Part shown: piece by piece, positions 46,139 through 55,804 of the stretch
Layout: every line of letters begins with the position of its first letter
How positions within the stretch are numbered: position 1 is the first letter of the stretch
From: Linyphia triangularis
Lineage: Eukaryota; Arthropoda; Arachnida; Araneae; Linyphiidae
Length of the DNA: 64,000 nucleotides
Assembly (NCBI GenBank): GCA_963978545.1
Contig: OZ021729.1
Coordinates: 11,497,501-11,561,500, forward strand
Direction of reading: 5' to 3'
Notes under the pieces: model-generated
What the model was told of the DNA's origin: nothing
Database searches by the model: none
What the model saw: the letters and a program-made list of their open reading frames with translations, nothing else
Program-made: the position numbers and the translations under genes

Positions 46139-46612
46139 CCCTCTTGCCATCATACAATCGAGCTGAAACTCGACAGATAGATTCGATGTCAATGGCAATG
46201 CATTCTGTCAAATTTGGGGGCTGTAACTGTCTCTAAAAGGTCGTTTTTACGTAATATTAATAAACCAACTTGCTATCATCCAACAGTCGCTCTAGAATAG
46301 CATTTAATCAACCATTGAAGAAACTCTTTCCTGTTGCCAATGTTTTAAAAAAAAAAAAAAAAATTGTTTTAATCAGAATAATTTAAATATATTTGGATGT
46401 GAAAGTGACGTTCATTTTTAATAAATTTTTGAAACGTAATCAACCTCACATTTTGCTGATAGAAATGTTTTTAATATTTAAAATTTGATGCGAATAGAAA
46501 GCACACGCTGTTTACAGAATCGACGCTGTATAGATGAATATAAAAGTTGGCACTGCTTGTAAATGATTTACATTAAAAAAATTGTTTTTATGGGTTATAT
46601 TATTTTTAACTG
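46078..46612 (+). repeat. Dispersed repeat family F, copy 6
   Basis: Recognisable from TTTTTGGGTATGCTTGTCGA through CTCGACAGATAGATTCGATGT and GGTCGTTTTTACGTAATA to ATGGGTTATATTATT. An internal A tract (46348-46363) replaces part of the TTGTTTTAATCAG region. Confidence 0.9.
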
Positions 46613-46959
46613 TTGTGTTTTTTCTTGTATGATTTTTCATCTTTGGTAATGCAGGATACAAATAGTCATTCATTAGATATAGCTTGGAGTGTTTTTTTGT
46701 CTAAAAAAATTTAGCATACTTACCACATTAATCCAGTGGATCTGACCCAATTTTATACAAGCTTATACCGTATAACTCGTAATTTTTATCTTTGTCAATA
46801 ATTTCATAAACTGTTATGTGAAATATCAGAATGTATTTGTTAAAAAAATTAAAAAATTATTCAATCATAGTCAAGTATGATAGCAATGTATGTACACTAC
46901 CAAAACTTGTGTTCATTTCAAAAATTTTAGGAAAAAAAATTCGGGTATGTATTTACTTC

Positions 46960-47699
46960 TAACCAATTATTTCAAAATAAAGTAGTTTACTCAATAAAGT
47001 AGTTTACTCAATAATGCGAAAATTAGAGCTAAAATTAAAATTTTACTATTTACCTACTTCCAAGATGTAATGTGTCATTTTAACTGAGAGATACAACTAA
47101 AATAATTCATCATATTTTCATTATTACTCAATAATGTTTAATTCACTCTTACTTTTTACTTAAAATACTTAATCTACTTTGTAGTGCTAATATAACTAAT
47201 ATAAATGCATACTGAATATTTATCAAAATACGATATTATTTTGATGAAAAAAAATGATACGTAAAATATCAGAGAGTATTTATTAAAAACAGTAAAAAAA
47301 TATTTAATCACAGACATTAAAATATATGACATAAATGGTGCGAAATGCATTTTATACGTTAAAATATACAATATAAACAGTACATAAATTAGTGCTAAAA
47401 TTTAAATCATGATTTACATATAATGTATAAAATGCTATGTAAACTATCAGAATATATTTATTTTATAACAATGAAAAATTATGCAATCACAGACAAAATA
47501 TATTACATAAATGGTACTAAATGTATTTTATGCGTTAAAATATACTGCATCAACAGTAAGAACATTAAAGCTAAAATTTAAATCATAATTTACATACAAC
47601 ATATAATTAATGTGTTACTTTAAATAAGAGATAAAACTCGAAAAATTCACTATATTTTCATTATCACCCAATAACGTTTATTTCACACTTTTTACTTAA
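46960..47699. repeat. degenerate tandem repeat of about 190-200 bp or a longer diverged array
   Basis: Blocks such as TATTACATAAATGGTACTAA / ATATGACATAAATGGTGCGA, TTAAATCATRATTTACATA, TTTCATTATYACYCAATAA and AATCTACTTTGTAGT recur two or three times. The array is interrupted at 47700 by a MITE and resumes at 48451 with AACCCTTAAGCAATCTACTT. Confidence 0.7.
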
Positions 47700-48446
47700 C
47701 CCTTTCAGTCCCAATTATTTATTTTTCATTTTAAAAATCTGAAATTTATAAAATATACTCATTTGGTATCCAGAATAACAGGGTTGAAAGCATTTTTTTT
47801 TGTTTAATTTTTTAATTAAAAGTAAAAATGATTCCAAATGGCATCATTGGGCATTAGGTATAGGACAAGTCTAAAGCTATTTCGCTTCGGCATTTCTAAA
47901 TAAATCAAATAAAATTTGAAATCTTCTCTTTAGTCGTATATATATCTCAACGTAGTGAATACTGCTAGAAAAAAATAGCAATAACGTGGTAATAACAGTT
48001 CGAATCTAAAATAAATAATATAGCCGGGAAAAGGTGTTGAGTTGTACTTAACTCCCACTGATGCCAAATGGAATCATCACTTTTCAATCGTTGCAAATGT
48101 TAAAATTTTAAAATATTTATTCGTTAAAAATGGTTAATATACAATTTTTAAATATTAAAGAAAATAATACGAACATATTTAAAAGAGTTATTTAATTTAA
48201 ATTACTTAAAAAATGAAATTAATTTCGCCATCTTTTTCGGAATTAAGAAAACATAAAAAAGCCTCATTTCATTCATCAACAGAGCCCGTGCAGCCATATA
48301 TTGGTGAAAAAGAAAAATATATTTGGGAAGAGAATAGTTTGATGATTGTAAAAACGTTGATTCGAATTCACTGGGAGTATTAGGTGAAAAGAAAAAAAAA
48401 ATCATAAATGTTGTGATTCCAATCTGCATCACTGGGAGTGAAAGGG
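47700..48446 (-). mobile_element. piggyBac-like MITE (large family), copy 2 (inverted)
   Basis: 747 bp, reverse complement of the 26.7-kb copy. Ends CCCTTTCAGTCCCA and CTGGGAGTGAAAGGG, flanked by TTAA on both sides (47696-47699 and 48447-48450). Joining the flanks gives TTTTTACTTAA plus AACCCTTAAGCAATCTACTT, similar to the paralogous uninterrupted repeat near 47150-47180 (TTTTTACTTAAAATACTTAA). Noncoding; the minus frame 48202-48432 is incidental. Confidence 0.95.
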
Positions 48447-48619
48447 TTAAAACCCTTAAGCAATCTACTTTGTAGTATCAACCCATTAAGAACGGTTTAT
48501 AAGAAAACTTGCCAAACGATATTTTATCTTTTTTCTTTGCTCATAAATTACAATTGTGGTTCCACTTAGTAATTTTTAAAAATCATAAAATTAATTTCCC
48601 AAAATATCTGAAAAATTCA

Positions 48620-49446
48620 AAACATACTTTAAATGATCTAAATGAACAAGATAAAAGTTTTAAAAAAATGACTATCCATTTCAAATTCAACTTTAATGGG
48701 TTAATATACCGAATATCGATCTATACTGAAAGTATACCAAATCCCGATGTATAATATATAAATATCATTAAAACTTTAAAAACCTATCCATACTTTAAAT
48801 GATCTAAATGAACAAGATAAAAGTTTAAAAAAAATGACTATCCATTTCAAAGTCAACTTTAATGGGTTAATATACCGAATATCGATCTATACTGAAAGTA
48901 TACCAAATCCCGATGTATAATATATAAATATCATTAAAACTTTAAAAACCTATCCATACTTTAAATGATCTAAATGAACAAGATAAAAGTTTAAAAAAAA
49001 TGACTATCCATTTCAAAGTCAACTTTAATGGGTTAATATACCGAATATAGATCTATACTGAAAGTATACCAGATCCCGATATATAATATATAAATATCAC
49101 TAAAACTTTCCAAATTTATCCATACTCTAAATGATCTAAATGAGCAAGATAAAAGTTTTTAAAAAAAATGACTATCCATTTCAAAGTCAACTTTAATGGG
49201 TTAACGAATATAGATCTATACTGCAAGTATACCAGATCCCGATATATAATATATAAATATCACTAAAAATTTCCAAACCTATCCATACTTTAAATGAAAA
49301 AGATAAAAGTTTTTTAAAAAAATGACTATCCATTTCAAAGTCGATTTTAATGGATTAATATACCGAATACAGATCTATACTGAAAGTATAACAGATCCCG
49401 ATATATAATATATAAATATCACTAAAACCTTCCAAACCTATCCAAA
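48620..49446. repeat. 166-bp tandem array, five copies
   Basis: CTTTAAATGATCTAAATGA begins at 48627, 48793 and 48959; CTCTAAATGATC at 49125 and a shortened unit at 49288. The first three units are nearly identical and the last two more diverged, with a 9-bp deletion in the fifth. Frame 48509-48754 crosses the first unit and is not a gene. Confidence 0.95.
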
Positions 49447-49449
49447 CAC

Positions 49450-49900
49450 AAATTCCTCAGCTATATATTCTTAGCAATATTCTTCTCATCTATATAGCCT
49501 GAATTTCCATGAAATTTATCTCCCCAATACAACTCCCCCTCCATCCGTGAGTTACAAATACCACATCTTAACCAAAAGAGATGCACCCTGTCGCTTTTAG
49601 AAGAAATATTTTTATCCCGCTTCGCAGCTGCAGAAGAAGGGTTAGAACATCCTTGCGTCCTTTTTTTAAAACGAATGCGTGGCCATGTGGGGATCATAAA
49701 ATATGAAATGGGTCATTATTTTCAGACATCTGATTGTATTGCACTGCTGAGTTAGGGATTTTTTTTAAGAGAAACTATTTTTAAAGCGCTTTTTAAGGGT
49801 GTTTTTTAAACGAACATATAGGCTGCGCTTATAAATATACGTAGAAATATATACAAGCTGTATAAATAAAAGCCTGAAGTTTAGTGCAAATGTCAACACG
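49450..49900. other. unassigned, one weak minus-strand frame
   Basis: A minus frame of 78 codons (49461-49697) covers a patch of higher GC. Its product is basic at the start with several Cys and Trp residues, but no domain is recognised. It could be a single exon; unsupported. Confidence 0.2.
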
Positions 49901-49904
49901 GACT

Positions 49905-50032
49905 GTATTAAATAATATAACCCATAAAAATGTTTTTAAAATAAATTCTTTATAGGTATTGACAATTTTTATATTCATTAACAAAGCGCCGTTTCTGTTG
50001 TCAGCGTGTGTTTGGTGTTCACATTTTTTAAA
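49905..50032 (-). repeat. Dispersed repeat family F, copy 7 (truncated, minus)
   Basis: AATAATATAACCCATAAAAA to CAGCGTGTGTTTGGTG, the right-end 130 bp only. Confidence 0.88.
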
Positions 50033-50087
50033 ACTATTTCCAATTTTTTAACTTCTATTTTCATTAGATATCACAATACCCAATTGT

Positions 50088-50264
50088 ACGCCTACCTGAT
50101 AGCTGCGTGGTTAGCCTCGCATGCCAAAGGAATCGGCTTCTTTTCCCGGGGTAGAATATGGATGTTCGTTGATTTTCGGAATCAACGTTAAGCTGTAAGA
50201 TGCCAGCCTGATTAGCCGTTATTGCCTATAAAGATAGGTCGTTCAGCGTACAAACCAAACCAAA
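50088..50264 (+). mobile_element. tRNA-derived SINE-B, copy 4
   Basis: Starts ACGCCTACCTGATAGCTGCG, A box GCGTGGTTAGC, with the B box region altered to GGGGTAGAATATGGATG. Body TTTCGGAATCAACGTTAAGC and tail CAAACCAAACCAAA. ATACCCAATTGT (50076-50087) and ATACACAATTGT (50265-50276): 12-bp target duplication with one mismatch. It sits between two family F copies. The frame 50006-50191 is SINE-derived. Confidence 0.93.
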
Positions 50265-50354
50265 ATACACAATTGTCAAAGATTTTAAATTGTAGCTGAC
50301 TTAGACTTTAAGTTTTAGTATATCATTTATTAATTTTAGATTTAGTATAAAGAG

Positions 50355-50872
50355 AAAAAAAATATAACCCATAAAAACAAAGTTTTGAATAAAAATCATT
50401 TATATGCATTGACAATTTTTATATTCATTAACAAAGCGCCGTTTCTTGTTGTCAGCGTGTGCTTGGTGTTGGCATCTAATTTTAAATATTAAAAACATCT
50501 TTATCAGTAAAATATGCGGTAACCTACTTTTCAAAATTTGTCTACTAAAAATAAATGTGAATGTATGCACTCACATCCAAATATATTTTATTTATTCTGA
50601 TTAAACCAATTTTGTCAACAGGAAATAGTTTCTTCAATGATCGGTTAAATGTTATTTCAGCGCGATTGGATGACGGCAAGTTGTTTTATCAGTATTCCGT
50701 AAAAGGCAACCTTTTTAGGAACAGTGACAGCCCCAAAATTTGATAGAATGTATTGCCATCGACATAGAATCTATCTGCCAAGTTTCAACACGAATGGATG
50801 TTAATTAGACCTCTGCAGATTTGCCCGCCATCGACAAACATTCAAAATTGAAGTTAATATAAAGGAAGAGTA
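50355..50872 (-). repeat. Dispersed repeat family F, copy 8 (minus)
   Basis: From AAAATATAACCCATAAAAAC to GAAGTTAATATAAAGGAAG. Contains GCGCGATTGGATGACGGC and GACATAGAATCTATCTGCC; one of the two CCGTCATC blocks lost its tail (ACACGAATGGATGTTAATT). Confidence 0.92.
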
Positions 50873-51038
50873 ATCTTTTCCGGTTTAAATATGCAAAGTT
50901 TCAGGAGGGCAAGCCATGTTTTGAAGTTTAAAATGTGGAATGTAGGAATATCTTTTGATTGTTAAAATGTATTTGTAAAAATTTTGTAGCAAAACACTGT
51001 TATTCAACTGGATTCTAATAAAATGCACTATACTTTAA

Positions 51039-51290
51039 CCCACTGACGGTCATGGGAATGGGCAAAACTCCCCAGTTGTTTTCCCTGCAATAATTTTTAA
51101 ATTATATTTATAATTCAAATACATATTTTTTTTTAAATTATTTTTTATTTATTTTGTTTTAGATAGGTTATAGACTATTATCCTAATAAAAATATCTAAA
51201 ATATATCTTATTTTAAATTTTATTTATTGTGTATTGCTAAAAAAACTGGGGATCCTAAGACGTATATATACGTGCATGACCGTCAATGGG
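51039..51290 (+). mobile_element. piggyBac-like MITE (small family), copy 2
   Basis: 252 bp, begins CCCACTGACGGTCATGGG and ends CATGACCGTCAATGGG: terminal inverted repeats of 16 bp with one mismatch. Flanked by perfect TTAA on both sides (51035-51038 and 51291-51294). CGTATATATACG near the right end. Matches 8261-8527. No ORF. Confidence 0.95.
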
Positions 51291-51300
51291 TTAAGAGGAT

Positions 51301-51990
51301 ATGATTAATATTGGTCTGTTTCCGAATAACCTGCTGAAAAATGATACAAACAAACTTATTATGGAATCTTACTATTGTTTCTTGTCCGAAATAAGAGTAC
51401 TCAAAATCATATACACATGCAAATCATCCGCTATTAGAAAAAGTAATATAACATGTAGTTCTTTTAAAGGGTCGATAAATAATCCATTGCATGAATTTGT
51501 TATGCTTATTCAAATCCTGATGTAAAAAAAAAATAACTTTAACAAATATAATTTTTAGCATTAAAAAAAAATGGCGGACAAAAAACTTTTGTTTTAAAAT
51601 AAAATGTGCTTCAACTTTTTTAATTAGTTTTTCGTAATATTTCCCCTTAAATATCTTAATCTTGTGTTGAAATATGTATATATTATATAAGATAGAGTAC
51701 GGTTACTTATCATTGAAGTTTTCTACAAGTTTTCAATATTCATTTCTGAAATGTAATGTTTAGAAACATTTTATAATGCTAGGCAATTTTTTACAATATG
51801 TGTAAAAACACCAAACTCTATAAATACTGCATAGTTAACTTAACAATCTAGGGAAAATTGCATGATAACTGAATTTTGAATGTATTTCTTTGATATCATA
51901 TCATGCTATACCCAACCAAATAACCACAATGAATGCAAAAATCAAAAATAAAGTAATATTTCAGTTACGCATTTCTAACTGAAAACGAAT
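51301..51990. other. no gene or defined element seen
   Basis: AT-rich; the 74-codon plus frame 51301-51525 has no recognised motif. Confidence 0.35.
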
Positions 51991-52000
51991 GTGTCAATAA

Positions 52001-52553
52001 TAGAGCTCGGAAATATCGATCAAAATAAATAACGATACTATATCGTTTCATAGAAAAACATATCGATACACGATTTTTTATTTGATTTTCAATTTTGCCA
52101 GAAACAAAGTTTTTCGGGGCAAATTTCTACCTTTCATGATTGCATTTTTGTAAGGTGACTGCTTTTTCAACTGAAATGGATCTATTACAAACAAAAAGTT
52201 ATATTTTTGCTTAATTGGTGCAGTGATTTGAAAAAAATTCAGATAATTTTCAATAGCTTTTAAGTGTATGGGAAAATATTGAATACTGGTGCCATTTTAA
52301 CTGTCTCTGAGCCAAGTTCAAACTTTAGTTTTAAAGTTTTTGATAAAGGGAATTAAGAAAATCGAAAACACACATGGAACTACAAAACGATCATCAAAAA
52401 ATTAAACACGTTTGAAAATATCGATATATCGGTGACTTTTATCGATATTTTTAATATCGATATTTTTTTAGAAATATCGATATATCGGTGACTTTTATCG
52501 ATATTTTTAATATCGATATTTTTTTAGAAATATCGATATATCGCCGACCTCTA
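52001..52553. mobile_element. hAT-like non-autonomous element with 8-bp target duplication
   Basis: 553 bp. Ends TAGAGCTCGG and CCGACCTCTA are 10-bp terminal inverted repeats with one mismatch. A perfect 8-bp direct repeat GTCAATAA lies at 51993-52000 and 52554-52561, the hAT-superfamily signature. Near the ends many ATCGAT/ATATCGATATAT motifs occur; the right side has a ~54-bp subterminal unit (TATCGGTGACTTTTATCGAT and following) about two and a half times. No transposase ORF. Confidence 0.95.
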
Positions 52554-52690
52554 GTCAATAAGGAAGGCTGTCTAATAATGCCTACAATGAATGTTAAATA
52601 ATGAATATCATCAAATTCAAATAACCATGAACATCATTATACTCTTATGTACTGTTGAATATAATACTTCCCTCAATGACAAATTTATAA

Positions 52691-53128
52691 TTATTTGAGC
52701 TTCACAGGCCTGAAGGTTTTAAAGTCTCCCTTGATGAAACAAAGTATCATATCTATTGTAAAATAATTTCTGCTAAGCAAAAGCAACAAATACCAGTTTA
52801 GAGCAACTTTTCCATCCTCTAAGGATTTAGTTACTTCCAGTCTAATATTTTCCAACATTTTTTCACTAAAATAAATATTTGAAAAGAAGATAGAATGTCG
52901 AAAGAAAATCGGGTTAAGTTTTTGAGGATTTTTATTAGTTTGAAAACGGCCATGGGGGAAATAAGGATAACTCCTAATAGACTGGAAGTTAAAATTAAGA
53001 CAAAGTGACAATTTTGAAGGATTGATTGAGGACGTGTTAGCTTTACAATTGTTTGATTTATTGGAATTACAACTATTTGAACGATTGTTGTTTAGTTTCT
53101 GATTCAACGTTGATGCAGTTTCAAGGTC
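52691..53128 (-). CDS. unassigned open frame, 138 codons or more, possible exon
   Basis: The most protein-like frame of the window. It opens after an in-frame TAA around 53135 and continues to a TAA at 52691. An ATG is not at its start; the listed start is TTG, so if real it would be the 3' part of a spliced gene. A pyrimidine-rich minus-strand tract (about 53160-53172) and an AG near 53128 could form an acceptor, though the spacing is long. The N part is Asn/Ser-rich; the C part (KSLEDGKVALNWYLLLLLSR and CFIKGDFKTFRPVKL) looks like folded protein. I recognise no family, and no repeat in the window matches it. Confidence 0.22.
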   Translation of the reverse strand, partial: DLETASTLNQKLNNNRSNSCNSNKSNNCKANTSSINPSKLSLCLNFNFQSIRSYPYFPHGRFQTNKNPQKLNPIFFRHSIFFSNIYFSEKMLENIRLEVTKSLEDGKVALNWYLLLLLSRNYFTIDMILCFIKGDFKTFRPVKLK

Positions 53129-53129
53129 T

Positions 53130-54110
53130 CTTATTTACACGTAGTCAATGACAACAAAATTAAAAAAAAAAACAGTGATATATACTTATTTCATTGAATA
53201 CAATAACTGAACCATTAAATAAAGTTGTAGAGAAGAAGTAAAACTTAATAGAGAAGTTTTATAAGCATGAGTTTTCTTCAGTGGTCAAATTTTAAAACAT
53301 GGGTTTCGAATGTGGTCAACATAAGATTTTTTTTTCAGAAAAAAATCTCTTTTTTTAATTGTTTCATGCTATTTTAATTTTTAATCTTTCATAAAAAATA
53401 CTATTTCAGCTGTAACTAATTTCTTCATAAAAAGTAGTACCAACGTATTAATATACTTAAAAGTTATTTTCCCCATAAAGCATAGCCCGAATTACTGGAT
53501 ATACAGTTCAGTTGCAGACACTTTTGGGAAGCTGTACTTTATTTCAACCAACTTTTATCTTTTTAATGCATTTTAAGTAAATCCAGGGGTATATTTATCG
53601 ATTCCGTTCCCTGTAAAAAAAGTATGATAATGTTAAGAACACTAAATTAGTATTCCAAGGCGGGTAGCGTAAAAACATCAAAAGCCTTATTTAAAGTTGC
53701 TACTTAAGCTCGTTCTGCAGAACAGATAACCTCCGTATGTTTTGCTTGCACAACGTATGGTAATTATTTAGCTAGAGATGTCTGCTTATCAAGTTACGAC
53801 CTAAAACACAGACAAGGCTTCGATTTGCGAGCCAACTTAGAACAACAAATCCACAACTATTCTTTCCGGCGAGACTTCCATCAAGGACCCTATCTCCAGA
53901 ACTGATAAACAGCGCAACAGTTTCGCTGTAAATACTTCTCACCGTCCTCCAATTTATAAATACATTAACCATCACACTTCCCCGCTACTTAGCAAACCAA
54001 GAATAATTATATTCTATTCTCTTTTACCAGCCATCCTTTTATCCTGTTGAGCGCCATTTTTCTTCCACACCCTTCCCTTTTTAAGAGCGAGATAACGAAC
54101 GGCCGCCTTG
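53130..54110. other. no gene or defined element seen
   Basis: AT-rich; a minus frame of 67 codons (53772-53975) lies in a patch of higher GC but has no recognised motif. Confidence 0.35.
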
Positions 54111-54850
54111 ATGGATGGAATACTTGGAACCATTAGTTTTTACAGGCTGGATGGTTCTTGCCGTTTTTCCAAGAAGAATTCGAAGTTTATTTGACAAGCA
54201 CAGAAGGTTTTTTTTTTCTTCTTCTTTTTTTAGAGGCACACTTTTGGCTCCGGATAATGTTTATTGCTGATAAATTGTTCCTTCCGTGATATCGGACAAT
54301 GGAAGATCTGCTCGTGCACAGCGTATACAATCGGCCGGCCAGGTTATTTCCAGAGATCCATGTGCAGTCTCTGGAAATTGTTAATAATGCAACAGAAATG
54401 GCCGGATCTGAGTGTAGCTTTTAATGGGCCGAGGAGTGATGGTGCTCAATATAATGCTCTATTGCGCTGTTTTCAATTTCATGACCATTCCACTGTGGTC
54501 TTTTGGAACTGACTTTCTGAAAGGAATGTTTGTGTTGTAGATCATAGTTAGTCTTCCAAGTAAACGTTGCATCTGATACTCATTCTTAATTTTCAAAGTA
54601 CGTTTGGCTTGTTCTGCTCTTTGCACCGATTATTATGCTCACCAGTGGTACACAAATATGTCACTCCACTTCACTGCAATTTAAAAAGCATTGGATGGAG
54701 GAGTTGGATTTGCTTACCTGAGTCATCAGCAAACTATTTGACATTTGAATCGCATTACACTACGAGTGATGGGTGGCTAATTATAATGCTCAATGGCGTT
54801 GTCCACTTCTATGACTGAGTTTGAAATGAATTCATAAAACAGTTCAGTAG
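54110..54850. other. GC-richer single-copy block with a diverged internal duplication
   Basis: GAGTGATGGTGCTCAATATA with TCATGACC (54431-54490) and GAGTGATGGGTGGCTAATTA with CTATGACTGA (54764-54820) are similar over about 70 bp, with TATAATGCTC in both. Each lies inside a plus-strand frame (82 codons at 54264-54512; 83 codons at 54567-54818), but the peptides are not clearly alike, so this is probably a DNA-level duplication rather than a repeated domain. Confidence 0.3.
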
Positions 54851-55148
54851 GTAGATTGTATTATGTATATTGGACCGAATAAACACGGTTTGCTATTTCT
54901 TCTTAATTTTCGAAGTATGGTATTAAGTATGATTCACATATTTTCAGTCGAGGTATTATTTGAGGTCAAGTTCTTTTTTTGTTATTGTATTTGTAATTTA
55001 ATTAAATTAAAATAGAATTTCAAGTCATCCCTTACATTTGTTTAAAACATTGACGGTAATATTTTAGTTACTTAGTTTAATCAACTTTATTTGGAGAACT
55101 TTTTGGTATCTCAAAAAGGTCAGCTGTTTTGTTACGGTAAAAAAGGTT

Positions 55149-55222
55149 TTACGTATGATTTCTTGGGATCATACGTATTAAACCGTCGACCGTGACGAGG
55201 TTTTCATTAACGGTCGACCAGA
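55149..55222. other. two consecutive hairpins
   Basis: TACGTATGAT and ATCATACGTA form a 10-bp stem with an 8-base loop. GTCGACCGT and ACGGTCGAC then form a 9-bp stem with a loop of about 17 bases. An AACGGTCGAC also occurs near 42120. Could be TE termini or a structured RNA; no evidence of transcription. Confidence 0.6.
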
Positions 55223-55314
55223 AAAACTATAAGAGTGACCACCTACTTTATTCTTAAAATTCAAATTATTTGTTTTGGGCTCGTGAACAAATAGCAAATA
55301 AAAACAACTAGACA

Positions 55315-55800
55315 ATAGTGGTCACTTTTGCCTAGTGGTTGACACGTATGTCTACTGATCTAGTAATCCCTGTTTCGACTTTCCATTAGCGCACATCGCT
55401 ACATTGGTGACTACCTAACAACAAAATCATGCTGCCATCTATCGGCGACTTTTGAAAATACTGCACGACTTCCATACTACCACCTCAGAAAGCAACATCT
55501 GATGACTTATTGCCACACAACAAGCAACCTCTGGGAACTTATTGCCACACAGCAATCAACCTCTGGCGACTCACTGCCGCATGAACTCACACGCAACGTC
55601 CACAACTCACACGCAAGCAAATCAACCGTTCGCGACTCACTGGGAAGGGGCTATGTGGTGGTCTCGAGTAAAAATGACAGATACAGCTCCTAGACACTAG
55701 TGGTCACTTTTGTCTAGTAGTTAAAGTGCCAGTCTACTGATTTGAAGTCCCTGATTCGCCTCACAGTAGCTCACATTGCAATATATAATTACACATATTC
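55315..55800 (+). mobile_element. two tRNA-like SINE pieces (SINE-D) around a short repeat
   Basis: CTAGACAATAGTGGTCACTT with CCTAGTGGTTGACACG (A-box-like) and CTGTTTCGACTT (weak B box) at 55310-55420, and CTAGACACTAGTGGTCACTT with TCTAGTAGTTAAAGTG and CTGATTCGCCTC at 55690-55790. They lie about 380 bp apart in the same orientation. Between them GCAACCTCTGG, ATTGCCACACA and similar blocks repeat every ~32 bp from about 55490 to 55630. Whether this is one composite element or two insertions is unclear. Confidence 0.5.
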
Positions 55801-55804
55801 AATT

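Noticed and set aside
52424..52548. ATCGAT-rich tandem as a telomere-like or origin sequence
   Set aside because: It lies inside an element with hAT ends and an 8-bp target duplication; it is subterminal transposon sequence.
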